A stretch of DNA of 32,700 bases from Planctomycetota bacterium (GTDB lineage: Bacteria; Planctomycetota; J058). This document shows, in pieces, positions 9,769 through 17,312 of the stretch. The notes beneath the pieces were generated by a model. The model was not told where the DNA came from, made no database searches, and saw only the letters and a program-made list of their open reading frames with translations. A program made the position numbers and the translations under genes. Position 1 is the stretch's first letter. Every line of letters begins with the position of its first letter. The DNA lies in contig RFHU01000034.1 in the NCBI GenBank assembly GCA_003695705.1, positions 1 through 32,700 of the forward strand. Reading direction: 5' to 3'.

Positions 9769-11670
9769 ATGGGCTGGACGGAGCGGTGGCTGGAGGCGAG
9801 CGGCGCGCCCGCGCACGCGGTTCCCGACCTGGCGGCTCGGGCACGGGCTCGCGCGCGGCGCTTCCCCTTCCCCGTGAACCACTGCCTCCCGGTCGTCGAG
9901 TTCGCCGCAGAATGGCTCGCACCGTCCTTCCTCCTCGGAATCCCCCGCCCTGCCCGACGCCTCGATGCTGCGGCCTTCGACCGACTCGAAGCGCGCCTGC
10001 AGCATCACCCGGCGGCCTGGCTGCGCGCCCTCCACACCCTTCTCCGCCACCCGGTCTTGGGCGAGCGCTACGCGGACGCAGCGCCCCCCGTCCCGCAGCA
10101 CCCGCTCGAAGCGCTGGCAGAGGAGAACCGCCGCCGCCGCTCCCACTGGCGGAGCCGCTTCGACGTCATCGTGATCGGAAGCGGTGCCGGCGGCGCGCCG
10201 GTCGCCTGGGATCTCGCCCGCCGGGGGTTCTCGGTGGCGATCGTCGAAGCCGGCGGCCTGCTCCGCAGCGAGCCCTCGCAGGTCGCCCTCGAGAGCCGCT
10301 ACCTCCAGCAAGGGCTCACCGGCAGCCTCAGCCGAGACGGGATGACCCTCGTCCTGGCGGGCGTGGCCGTGGGCGGAACCACGGCGGTGAACTCGGGGAC
10401 TTCTCTCCGTCCGCCCCCCGAGCGCCTCGCCGCCTGGGACGCCGAGCTCGGCACGCGCTTCCGCGAGGAACTCGGCCCCTGGCTCGACCTTGCCGAGGAG
10501 CGCCTTGGCGTGGCCGTTCCGGACCGGCGCTGGCTCGACGCCTCGGCCTCCATCATCGAACGCGGCCTGCGCGCCCTGGGCCGCGAAGGGGTCCACGTCC
10601 TCCCGCGCAACGCCCCCGACTGCCGCGGCTCCGGCCGCTGTTGCTTTGGCTGTCCGTTGGGTGCGAAGCTGAGCACCGACCGCAGCTTCCTGCCGGAGGC
10701 CCTCACCGCGGGCGCCGTCCTCTACGCCCGCACCCGCGCCTCGCGGATCCGCGAGACCGCGGGGGGCATCGAGGTCTTGGTCCGCGGAGGAGACGGGACG
10801 CGCCGCCTGCGCGCACGCCGCCTCGTGCTCGCGGCCGGGGCGCTCTCCACCCCCGGACTCCTCCGCGCCAACCGACTCGGCAGCCGTTGGCGGCACGCGG
10901 GGAACGGGCTCCGCTTCCATCCGGCCTCCAAAGTGTTCGGCCTCATGCCCGAGCCCCTCCCCGAAGGAGGCATTCCCCAAGGCATCGGCTACCGGGCCCC
11001 CGAGCTCCCTCGGGTCGCCTTCGAGGGCGTCCACACTCCTCCCGGGCCCGCTGCGCCCATGATCGCCGCGGCCGGCGCCCGACATCGCTGGTGGATGGAC
11101 CGCTACGACCGGCTCGCCACCTTCGGCTGCATGGTCCGCGAGCGCGGCGTCGGCCGGGTTCGAGATCTCACCGGCCTGCGCCGCATCGAGTATTCCCTGC
11201 ATCCCGCCGACGCTCGCGACCTCGGCGCGGCCCTCCTCCTCAGCGCGGAGGCGCTCTTCGCTGCCGGCGCGGAGCGCGTCTTGCTCCCCCTCTGTGGCCC
11301 CGAGGCCGAGCTTTCCTCGCCGCGGGAACTGCGGCGACTGCGTCCCGACGCGTTCACTCCGGCGCGCCTCCTGACCTGCGGCTTCCACCCCTACGGCACC
11401 GCCTCCCTGAAGCGCTGCGTCGACGAACGCCTCCGACTGCGCGGAAGCGAGCGCATCTACGTGAGCGACGCATCGGTCCTCCCCGATTCGCCCGGCGTCA
11501 ACCCCCAGGTCACCATCGTCGCCTTCGCCCTCCGCTGCGCGCAGGCCATCGCCGAAGACCTCGAGAGGAGCACTGCATGGGCTTCCGGATCCGCGAATCC
11601 ATGGCCGGACACCACGTGTTCCAGCCCGACCTCGGCCCGCCAGGGCGCCATCCCTTCTCCTTCGAGTTGA
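9769..11670 (+). CDS. GMC-family FAD-dependent oxidoreductase
   Basis: FAD-dependent alcohol/sterol-type oxidoreductase. Residues ~1-125 are an N-terminal helical extension; the FAD-binding fold starts at VIVIGSGAGG (Gly137-142) and continues VGGTTAVNSG (201-210). A Cys cluster DCRGSGRCCFGCPLGAK (Cys285, 291, 292, 295) precedes TDRSFLP. The C-terminal catalytic block is intact: GFHPYGT (His540), VSDASVLPDS and NPQVTIVAFA (Asn578), the His/Asn pair of GMC enzymes. The reading frame runs ~34 residues past the usual end (AIAEDLE) with low-complexity sequence that overlaps the next gene by 94 bases, so that tail may be non-functional. GAGGA lies just before the ATG. It is likely controlled by the palindrome upstream and works with the small overlapping gene product. 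Confidence 0.92.
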   Translation: MGWTERWLEASGAPAHAVPDLAARARARARRFPFPVNHCLPVVEFAAEWLAPSFLLGIPRPARRLDAAAFDRLEARLQHHPAAWLRALHTLLRHPVLGERYADAAPPVPQHPLEALAEENRRRRSHWRSRFDVIVIGSGAGGAPVAWDLARRGFSVAIVEAGGLLRSEPSQVALESRYLQQGLTGSLSRDGMTLVLAGVAVGGTTAVNSGTSLRPPPERLAAWDAELGTRFREELGPWLDLAEERLGVAVPDRRWLDASASIIERGLRALGREGVHVLPRNAPDCRGSGRCCFGCPLGAKLSTDRSFLPEALTAGAVLYARTRASRIRETAGGIEVLVRGGDGTRRLRARRLVLAAGALSTPGLLRANRLGSRWRHAGNGLRFHPASKVFGLMPEPLPEGGIPQGIGYRAPELPRVAFEGVHTPPGPAAPMIAAAGARHRWWMDRYDRLATFGCMVRERGVGRVRDLTGLRRIEYSLHPADARDLGAALLLSAEALFAAGAERVLLPLCGPEAELSSPRELRRLRPDAFTPARLLTCGFHPYGTASLKRCVDERLRLRGSERIYVSDASVLPDSPGVNPQVTIVAFALRCAQAIAEDLERSTAWASGSANPWPDTTCSSPTSARQGAIPSPSS

Positions 11671-12050
11671 GCTGGGGACCCGACCGCCTGGGCGAGTGGC
11701 TCGACCCCACCGGCGACGCCTTCCTCTGGCAAGAAGCGCGCGGGTCGCTCACCGCCGGCGGACTCTGCGAGGCCGCCCCCTGCACCGGGACGCTGGCGCT
11801 CGACTACCCGCGGGGTCGGATCCGCTACACCCTCGACTTCGAGGCAACCTCGCCCGCGAACGGCGAGTCCGTCCTCTGTCGCTACGTGGGAGAGAAGCTC
11901 CGCCTCCGCCCCTGGAACCTGCTGACCACGCACACCACTTGCTACGGGACCTTGGTCGAGCTCGCCAGCGGTCGCCTCGTGTCCCGGTCGATCGTCACCT
12001 TCCGCCTCCGCCACCTGCCGCGCTTCCTGGCCTCCTTGCGCTGGGTCTGA
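11577..12050 (+). CDS. small beta-rich protein, possible partner domain of the GMC oxidoreductase
   Basis: The 157-residue protein starts at ATG 11577 with GAGGAG 5 bases upstream and overlaps the 3' end of the oxidoreductase gene by 94 bases in another frame. No signal peptide or membrane helix; it alternates short strands with motifs FELSWGPDRLGEWLD, GTLALDYPRGRIRYTLDFEA, YVGEKLRLRPWN and YGTLVELASG. From memory this resembles the beta-rich region fused to some actinobacterial cholesterol-oxidase-like GMC proteins (DRFL..P, GTV, RRMRYRM, Y.F.G.K, TTLYVTV, G.G.L.I...DF..QL patterns). I infer a stand-alone version of that domain acting with the upstream enzyme, perhaps on a hydrophobic substrate. 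A single-base frameshift joining both is an alternative. Function is not demonstrated. Confidence 0.75.
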   Translation: MGFRIRESMAGHHVFQPDLGPPGRHPFSFELSWGPDRLGEWLDPTGDAFLWQEARGSLTAGGLCEAAPCTGTLALDYPRGRIRYTLDFEATSPANGESVLCRYVGEKLRLRPWNLLTTHTTCYGTLVELASGRLVSRSIVTFRLRHLPRFLASLRWV

Positions 12051-12170
12051 ACTCGCCGCAAAGGTCGCAACCGCCTTGCGCGGCGGTTCGCGGCGCAAAG
12101 CAACGCAGAGTCTCCTCCCTTGGCGACCCTTGCCCCGGCGCACTATCCTGAAGCCGGAGGATGAGCGCCC

Positions 12171-12464
12171 ATGGACATGACCGTCGGCCAGATCGTGGTG
12201 TGGTGCATCATCGGCCTCTTGGCCGGCTCCCTCGCTGGACTCGTGGTCAAGGGGAAGAAGGAGGGCTTCGGCTGGGTCACCAACCTGATCTTCGGGCTGA
12301 TCGGTGCCTTCGTGGGCGGCGCGGCCTTCGACAAGCTCGACATCGACCTCGGCCTGGAGGAGATCGTCCTCGACCTGAACCTGGTCGTGGCGGCCTTCGT
12401 CGGCAGCCTCCTGGTCGTGGTGGCGGCGCGCTTCATCGAGAACCGGCGCAGGGCGAAGGATTGA
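12171..12464 (+). CDS. GlsB/YeaQ/YmgE-family membrane protein
   Basis: A 97-residue inner-membrane protein of the transglycosylase-associated/GlsB family. Three hydrophobic helices are visible: ~6-26 (VVWCIIGLLAGSLAGLVV), ~33-53 (WVTNLIFGLIGAFVGGAAF) and ~67-87 (LNLVVAAFVGSLLVVVAARF), with the conserved Gly-rich first two helices and a basic tail ENRRRAKD. Family members are associated with stress responses, without a known biochemical activity. GGAGG lies 10 bases before ATG 12171; an ATG at 12161 opens a different, unrelated frame. A weak promoter-like pair (TTGGCG, 18 bases, TATCCT at 12144-12149) precedes it. The gene is monocistronic and converges on the kinase gene at 12511. Confidence 0.93.
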   Translation: MDMTVGQIVVWCIIGLLAGSLAGLVVKGKKEGFGWVTNLIFGLIGAFVGGAAFDKLDIDLGLEEIVLDLNLVVAAFVGSLLVVVAARFIENRRRAKD

Positions 12465-12490
12465 CGACCGCCTCCGCGCACGGCCCTCCG

Positions 12491-12508
12491 AAAAAAGCGG
12501 GTCCCCGC
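12491..12508 (-). terminator. intrinsic terminator of the HCD kinase gene
   Basis: Read on the minus strand, GCGGGGACCCGC (12508-12497) forms a GC stem directly followed by six T (12496-12491). It begins 2 bases after the kinase stop codon. The stem is short (4-5 bp), but the position and T-run are right. Confidence 0.55.
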
Positions 12509-12510
12509 CT

Positions 12511-13755
12511 TCAGCCGGCCTGGCCAGCCAGGCGGAGCGCCAGGGCGCAGCAAATGACCGCGGCCAAGGCCGCCACTCCGGCCACCGACCAGAACAGCAG
12601 CGTCATTCGCTGGAGGCGCTGCCGCAGCTCGTAGAGCTCCAGCTGTCGCTGGCGCACCTTGTCCTTCTCCAAGCGCAAGGCTTCCAGTAGCTCCGCGCGT
12701 CCCAACTCGCCTCCCTGGCCGGTCTTCTCCTTGAGCTTGATGGCCTCGAGCTCCTCGAAGAGCTCCTCGCAGCTCCCGTAGCGATCGCTGGGGTTCTTGG
12801 CGGTCATCTTCTGAATGACCCGCACCAGAGCCTCGGGAACCTCCGGGTTCAGCTTGCGCAGGCTGGGGAGGTCCTCGCGAATGTGCGCCCGCATGATCGT
12901 CGAGACCGTCCCATCGAAGGGGGGTTTCTTGGCCACCATGTGGAAGAGGGTGATGCCCAGCGAGTAGATGTCCGAGCGGAAGTCGACTTCACGACCCATC
13001 GCCTGCTCGGGGCTGATGTAGTCGGGGGTGCCGAGCACCGACCCCTCCTCGGTCACTTCGATGTCGATGTTCGACTTGACGAACCCGAAGTCGCCGAGCT
13101 TGGCCACGCCGTCGTGTGTGACCAGGATGTTCGAAGGCTTGATGTCGCAGTGGACGATGTCGAAGCGCGAAATGTAGCGGATCGCCCGCAGGACCTGCAT
13201 GGTCAAGTCGATGGCCCGCACCGTGTCCAGCGGCCCTTCGCGCTCGATGATCTGCTCGAGGGTCTCCCCCTCGACGTATTCCATCGAGAAGTAGAGCTTC
13301 CAGTCCTCCCGCCCGACGTCGTAGACCTTGATCAGGTTCTGGTGGGAGAGCTTGCCGACCAAGCGCGCTTCCACCAGGAAGCGCTGCTTGAACTCCTCGT
13401 CATCCAGCCAACGCTTGTGGAGGATCTTGAGGGCCACGAGCCGGTTCATCGACTCCTGCTTGGCCTTGAGCACCACCCCCAGGCCGCCCTCGCCCAGCTT
13501 CGAGTAGATCTCGTAGCCCTTGATCTGCCACTTCTTCTTCTCGTTGTCCTTGCGCAGGCGGCGGTAGGCCAGGCCGACGGCGCTGGCCTGCTCGTTGGAG
13601 AGGTACTTCTTCGCCACGACCAGGTCCTCGAAGCGGACGTGGTCCTCCGCCGCGCGGATCTCGCGAAAGACGTCCTTGACCTGGTCTCGTGTGAGGAAGC
13701 CGTTCTTCAGCGCGAGGCGCGAGAACGCTCGGTCCTCGGCAGTGACCTCTCCCAC
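12511..13755 (-). CDS. tail-anchored Ser/Thr protein kinase with non-RD catalytic loop
   Basis: The 414-residue protein starts at GTG 13755 with GAGGGG 8 bases upstream. Residues ~8-70 form a helical N-terminal domain (FSRLALKNGFLTRDQV, then YLSNEQASAVGLAYRRL), two copies of a motif seen before kinases in some large-genome bacteria. The kinase (~79-340) has GEGGLGVVLKAK, Lys110 in VALKIL, HCDIKPSN (202-209), DFGFVKS (222-228), GTPDYISPEQ and RSDIYSLG. The Arg of the HRD motif is Cys203, so this is a non-RD kinase; Asp204 and Asn209 are retained, so catalysis is likely. A charged coiled coil (~345-385) leads to a single C-terminal membrane helix (~386-408) and a 6-residue tail, giving a cytoplasmic tail-anchored kinase with no external sensor. 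It follows a metallopeptidase-like gene by 200 bases. Confidence 0.93.
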   Translation of the reverse strand: MGEVTAEDRAFSRLALKNGFLTRDQVKDVFREIRAAEDHVRFEDLVVAKKYLSNEQASAVGLAYRRLRKDNEKKKWQIKGYEIYSKLGEGGLGVVLKAKQESMNRLVALKILHKRWLDDEEFKQRFLVEARLVGKLSHQNLIKVYDVGREDWKLYFSMEYVEGETLEQIIEREGPLDTVRAIDLTMQVLRAIRYISRFDIVHCDIKPSNILVTHDGVAKLGDFGFVKSNIDIEVTEEGSVLGTPDYISPEQAMGREVDFRSDIYSLGITLFHMVAKKPPFDGTVSTIMRAHIREDLPSLRKLNPEVPEALVRVIQKMTAKNPSDRYGSCEELFEELEAIKLKEKTGQGGELGRAELLEALRLEKDKVRQRQLELYELRQRLQRMTLLFWSVAGVAALAAVICCALALRLAGQAG

Positions 13756-13807
13756 TCGCTAACCCCTCGACTCCAGGTTCACGGCGCTGCGCGTCATGAA
13801 TGTTAGA

Positions 13808-13824
13808 GCGGCGGAGACCGCCGC
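13808..13824. terminator. GC hairpin between metallopeptidase-like and kinase genes
   Basis: GCGGCGG-AGA-CCGCCGC is a perfect 7-bp stem in the 200-bp gap, ~130 bases after the stop of the upstream gene (13956) and 50 bases before the kinase start. No T-run follows on the minus strand; terminator role is tentative. Confidence 0.3.
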
Positions 13825-13955
13825 GCCAGCGGGGAAGCAATCCGAGCACGGGACGAGGAGGATCAACGGACTGCCACTCGGCGCCGGAGCCTTGGCGCTC
13901 GTCCCCAAGCGAGGTCCACCGCGGCGGGGCGCCGGCGCTCGCTGCCTTCCGCTGC

Positions 13956-16286
13956 CTACTTGTAGGCTCGGCGCGCCTTCTTCCGAGGCGACGGCGCCGA
14001 ACCTTGGCTCCGGTAGCGACGCCCCGGCCGCACGCGGAAGTTGCCGAACACGTGGCCGAAGACCCAGCGATGCCGGTCGAAGGAGTCCGCAGGAGCGCTG
14101 CAGGCCACGTTCCAGAGGCGCGTCCCCGCGCGCACCACGAGTTGACGGGTCCGACGTCCCCCCACTTCGAATTCCAGCTCGTAGACGACCTGTCCGCGCC
14201 GCGTGACGGGGCCTGCGGCGATGAGCTTGGCCCCCGCACCGAGGCTCGGAATGCGTGCGGCCAGGCGCGCGCCGTAGGCGCGCACGTCCGCGGGGTCGGT
14301 CTCCACGACCTGCACCTTCGCCCCGCTCGGGTCGGTCTGAGAGAACATCAGGCCGTCGGCGGCCGTGTGCACCTCCCCCGAGAGGACCTTGGGCACCACC
14401 AGCTTGAAGACTTCTCCGTCGTGGACGAAGTCCTCGGGAGCCTCGGCGAAGGCCGCAGGGGCGCGATCGAGCCAGAGACCAGCCTGGGCCTGGGCCGCCA
14501 GCGCGCGCGCGGCTTCCGGCCCCTGCTCCGGAGACACCGAAGCCACCAGCGCCACGGTCCGCTCGCCGCAGCGGAACGCGCGCAAGCAGCTCACCGACGG
14601 CGCTGCGCTGGCTGCCTCCCGGGCGCGCCCGCGGAAGCGAAGCTCGACGGTCGGCAGCCCGAACACGTCGAGGCGCTCTTCCCCGAGGAGCGCGAAGTCC
14701 TCCAGGTAGGTTGCGAGTTGGCCCGCAAGGGACTCCGGAGGCTCCCCGACACAGAGGATCCGGAGCTCCTTCCCCTGCGGACCCCGGAAATAAGCCACCG
14801 AAACGTCGTCGCCGAGGGCCAAGGGATCGGCGGCGACCCTGCAACCCTCCGGTACGGAGAGGGTCAAGCCAAGCTCGTCGCTCCGCCAGAGCCCCCCGCC
14901 CGCGGCCTCCCCGGCCTCGGGGACGATCCGCGCGGCGGAAGGCGCCTCGCCCGAAGCACGCTGCGCGAGGGCCTTGGCGCCCTTCTCCTCTTCGGGGCTC
15001 AGGTCCACGACGTCGGGGGTCTCGGTCATGGCCGGCAGCGGCCGCCAGGTCTCTTCGACCTTGACCGAGCGGAAGGCGCGCCGCAGGAGCAGAGGCAACT
15101 CGGCGCCCTGGGCCCCCGCCACCAGGACCACCTCGGTGCCCCGGCGCTCGACGACGTCGTCGGGGTGCTTGGCTGCGAGCGCCGCGCGGTAGGTGCGCTC
15201 GAATTCGGCGGCCTCTTCCGCGTCGTCCCAGGTCGAGATCCACACCACGACCGTCCGTCCGTCCTTGCAGCCGAGGCCGACGAAGCGGTCGCCGTCCCAG
15301 CCTGCGGCTGCTTTCGCGGCGGTCGCTCGCTTCACCCCCAGGGCGCGCAGGAGGATGGACACGTTGAACTCCCCGAGCACGTTCTCGTAGAGCACCTCGG
15401 CCCCCTCGCCCAGGATCTTCTTCATGGCGCTCGAGGCGAGGCGGAATTCGGTCGGCCGGTCGCGCTGCGGGCCGAAGTATTTCTCGGGGTGCAGGATCTG
15501 CTCGGTGGAGGTGGGGGGATCGTTGAAGCAATCGCCGATCCCCTCCCAACCGACCTTCCGCTGGAGCGCCTGGAAGAACTCGGCCCCCTGGGTGTAGGGG
15601 AACATCATGTTCTCCTGCAGGAAGGGCGGCAGGCGCTTCTGCTGGGGCATCATGCGCAGCATCATTTCCTGCATTTGGTTGAGGCGCTTCATGTCCACCT
15701 GCTTTCGGCCCTTGTTGCCCATGAGGTAGGACATGCCGATGAGCTGGGCCTCCCCCTCGACGAGCGACTTGTAGGCCTGGAGGCGGTCGTCGTGGTCCTC
15801 GAGCAGCTCCATCCAGCGATCGAGCCCGAAGTGTTGGTCTTGGAGGGCGTGCTGCAGCTCGTGCGCCATGACCATGGGATCGTTCATCTTTTGCTGCATG
15901 GCCATCATCCCGCCCTCTCCCGAGCGGTCGACGAGGAACAGCTCCTTCTTCTCGGGCAGGTAGAAGCCGCCAATGTGCTCGCCGAGGAACGCGAGGAGGT
16001 CGTCCCGCAGGTCGAAGTCCTCGGGAACGAGGCCGAAGCGCTTGATGACGCGCTCCTGGGCCCGCATCTCCGCGAGGGGCTCCTCCTTTTCGAAGTCTTC
16101 GAAGAGGATCTTGCGCAGCTCCTCGGGCTTCTTCACCCCGGTCTTCACAGGGGTCCGGAACGAAAGCCCGCGCATGCGCTCCACGTCGCGCTGGATGCGC
16201 TCGACCATGGAGGCGTCTTGGGCCGCGGCGGGCAGCACGGTCGCCAGGGCGAGCAGGCCGATGAGGAAGGGAGTACGGAGAGGCAT
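13956..16286 (-). CDS. large exported protein with zincin-like HELQH motif
   Basis: A 776-residue protein with an N-terminal signal peptide (PLRTPFLIGLLALATVLPAAAQ). Residues ~85-200 contain a zinc-metallopeptidase pattern: MAHELQHALQDQHFGL with His142, Glu143 and His146, and LVEGEAQ (Glu177 or Glu179) ~30 residues later as a likely third ligand. GGFYLPEKKELFLVD upstream matches the strand that normally precedes such motifs. The region after ~250 lacks recognisable catalytic motifs and repeats strands such as YFRGPQGKELRIL and FKLVVPKVLSGEV, suggesting two or more beta-rich domains that may bind substrate or partner proteins. The ATG 16286 start has only a distant GGGAGGG. Peptidase activity is inferred from the motif alone; it could equally be a catalytically weak or non-peptidase member. 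No lipobox is present. Confidence 0.82.
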   Translation of the reverse strand: MPLRTPFLIGLLALATVLPAAAQDASMVERIQRDVERMRGLSFRTPVKTGVKKPEELRKILFEDFEKEEPLAEMRAQERVIKRFGLVPEDFDLRDDLLAFLGEHIGGFYLPEKKELFLVDRSGEGGMMAMQQKMNDPMVMAHELQHALQDQHFGLDRWMELLEDHDDRLQAYKSLVEGEAQLIGMSYLMGNKGRKQVDMKRLNQMQEMMLRMMPQQKRLPPFLQENMMFPYTQGAEFFQALQRKVGWEGIGDCFNDPPTSTEQILHPEKYFGPQRDRPTEFRLASSAMKKILGEGAEVLYENVLGEFNVSILLRALGVKRATAAKAAAGWDGDRFVGLGCKDGRTVVVWISTWDDAEEAAEFERTYRAALAAKHPDDVVERRGTEVVLVAGAQGAELPLLLRRAFRSVKVEETWRPLPAMTETPDVVDLSPEEEKGAKALAQRASGEAPSAARIVPEAGEAAGGGLWRSDELGLTLSVPEGCRVAADPLALGDDVSVAYFRGPQGKELRILCVGEPPESLAGQLATYLEDFALLGEERLDVFGLPTVELRFRGRAREAASAAPSVSCLRAFRCGERTVALVASVSPEQGPEAARALAAQAQAGLWLDRAPAAFAEAPEDFVHDGEVFKLVVPKVLSGEVHTAADGLMFSQTDPSGAKVQVVETDPADVRAYGARLAARIPSLGAGAKLIAAGPVTRRGQVVYELEFEVGGRRTRQLVVRAGTRLWNVACSAPADSFDRHRWVFGHVFGNFRVRPGRRYRSQGSAPSPRKKARRAYK

Positions 16287-16527
16287 CGGGGAAGGGCCCT
16301 CCCAAGGAAAAAGGTTGGTTGCTCGAAACTGAACTTGGGGGTGTTACGCAGCCGGCGGGGCGCCCGTTGGGCCGCCGCGCTTGCGGATCCGCACCCCGCA
16401 ACCGGCTGATTCGGAGACGCTTACGCGGGCAGCCGGAGGGAGGGGACCCGAGGCCGAGTCCGTCGTTGGTCTCGCTCCGGCGCCGCGCGCCCCCGGTCGG
16501 GGCTTCCCGAACCGAAGGGGTGGGCGG

Positions 16528-16546
16528 CCTCGCCGCGTGGGCGAGG
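16528..16546 (-). terminator. GC hairpin just after the small membrane-protein gene
   Basis: CCTCGCC-GCGTG-GGCGAGG, a perfect 7-bp stem with a 5-base loop, begins 5 bases beyond the stop codon (16552-16554, minus strand). No T-run follows. The 265-bp gap to the next gene otherwise holds nothing I can identify. Confidence 0.4.
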
Positions 16547-16551
16547 TGAGT

Positions 16552-17151
16552 TCAAAAGGAACTCAGCAGGCGTCGCTTGCGCGCGGCGACGGCGAGCTGG
16601 TGCGCTTCGGACCCCTCGGGCCACATGTGGTAGAGCACCGAGTAGATGTGGTCGCACTGGTAGTACTGGCGCTCTCGCTCGAAGTGGAAGCCGATTTCGT
16701 AGAGGACCTTGCCGAGCAAAGGGTGCGGCTCCTTGCTCACGGGGGCAGGTCGCCGGTTCTTGATGTCCGGATCGTCCTCGTCGATCCCCGGCAGGCCGTC
16801 GAACTTCGCATTCACCCAGGGAAGGTAGTAGGCCTGGTCCTCGTCGCCGTGGCGCTCCTCGAGGACCGGCTCGAAGTCGAGTTCCCAGTCGTGGCCTCCG
16901 TAGGTGAGGTAGAACTCCTCGAACACCTCCTGCGCACGCTCGGGGCGAAAGGTCCACTGCATTACCTTCGCGCACTTGTAGTACCACTCGGGGGCCCAGG
17001 GCTCGGTCTTGTGCTCCCGCGCGTAGTCGAGGAACACGGGCTCGAGGCCCGGACCTGCGAGGTACCCCGCCCCGCCGACGACGACGACGACGGTCGCGAG
17101 GGCAAGCTTGAGCTTCAGGTCCTTCTTCTGTTCCTCGGACATGCGCGCCAT
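16552..17151 (-). CDS. single-pass membrane protein of unknown function
   Basis: The open frame extends upstream to 17922, but that part is the shadow of the desulfurase gene. ATG 17151 is supported by GGAGG 6 bases upstream and by protein character: a short charged N-terminus (ARMSEEQKKDLKLK), then one hydrophobic helix (~14-34, ALATVVVVVGGAGYLAG) and a ~165-residue soluble region. That region is rich in aromatic and acidic residues, with helical stretches such as WYYKCAKVMQWTFRPERAQEVFEEFY and YQCDHIYSVLYHMWPEGSEA that resemble TPR-like pairs but do not match the consensus. The TM near the N-terminus places the bulk outside the cytoplasm if the lysine-rich end stays inside. No family assigned. 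It sits between the desulfurase and the metallopeptidase-like gene, separated from each by over 150 bases. Confidence 0.78.
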   Translation of the reverse strand: MARMSEEQKKDLKLKLALATVVVVVGGAGYLAGPGLEPVFLDYAREHKTEPWAPEWYYKCAKVMQWTFRPERAQEVFEEFYLTYGGHDWELDFEPVLEERHGDEDQAYYLPWVNAKFDGLPGIDEDDPDIKNRRPAPVSKEPHPLLGKVLYEIGFHFERERQYYQCDHIYSVLYHMWPEGSEAHQLAVAARKRRLLSSF

Positions 17152-17312
17152 GAAGGGCCTCCCAAGTTCTTCAGCTTCCCTTCTACCACCCGGCCTCGGC
17201 GTGTGCAGGCGTCGAAGCCCGGTCCAAGCGCGCAGAAGAGCCCGAGCGAGCCGTTGGCCCGCCTCGCCGCCGCGAACGCCGGACCCAAGCAGACCCCACG
17301 ACCCGTCGGCCT

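Noticed and set aside
9634-11388. Minus-strand frame opposite the GMC oxidoreductase
   Set aside because: No motif or start signal, and it covers a gene with intact catalytic residues.
12161-12634. Alternative plus frame starting at ATG 12161
   Set aside because: Arg/Gly-rich and unlike a protein; the GlsB-family frame beginning 10 bases later has three membrane helices.
13800-16409. Plus-strand frame of ~870 codons opposite the metallopeptidase-like gene
   Set aside because: Leu/His/Gly-rich shadow; the minus-strand gene has a signal peptide and HELQH motif.
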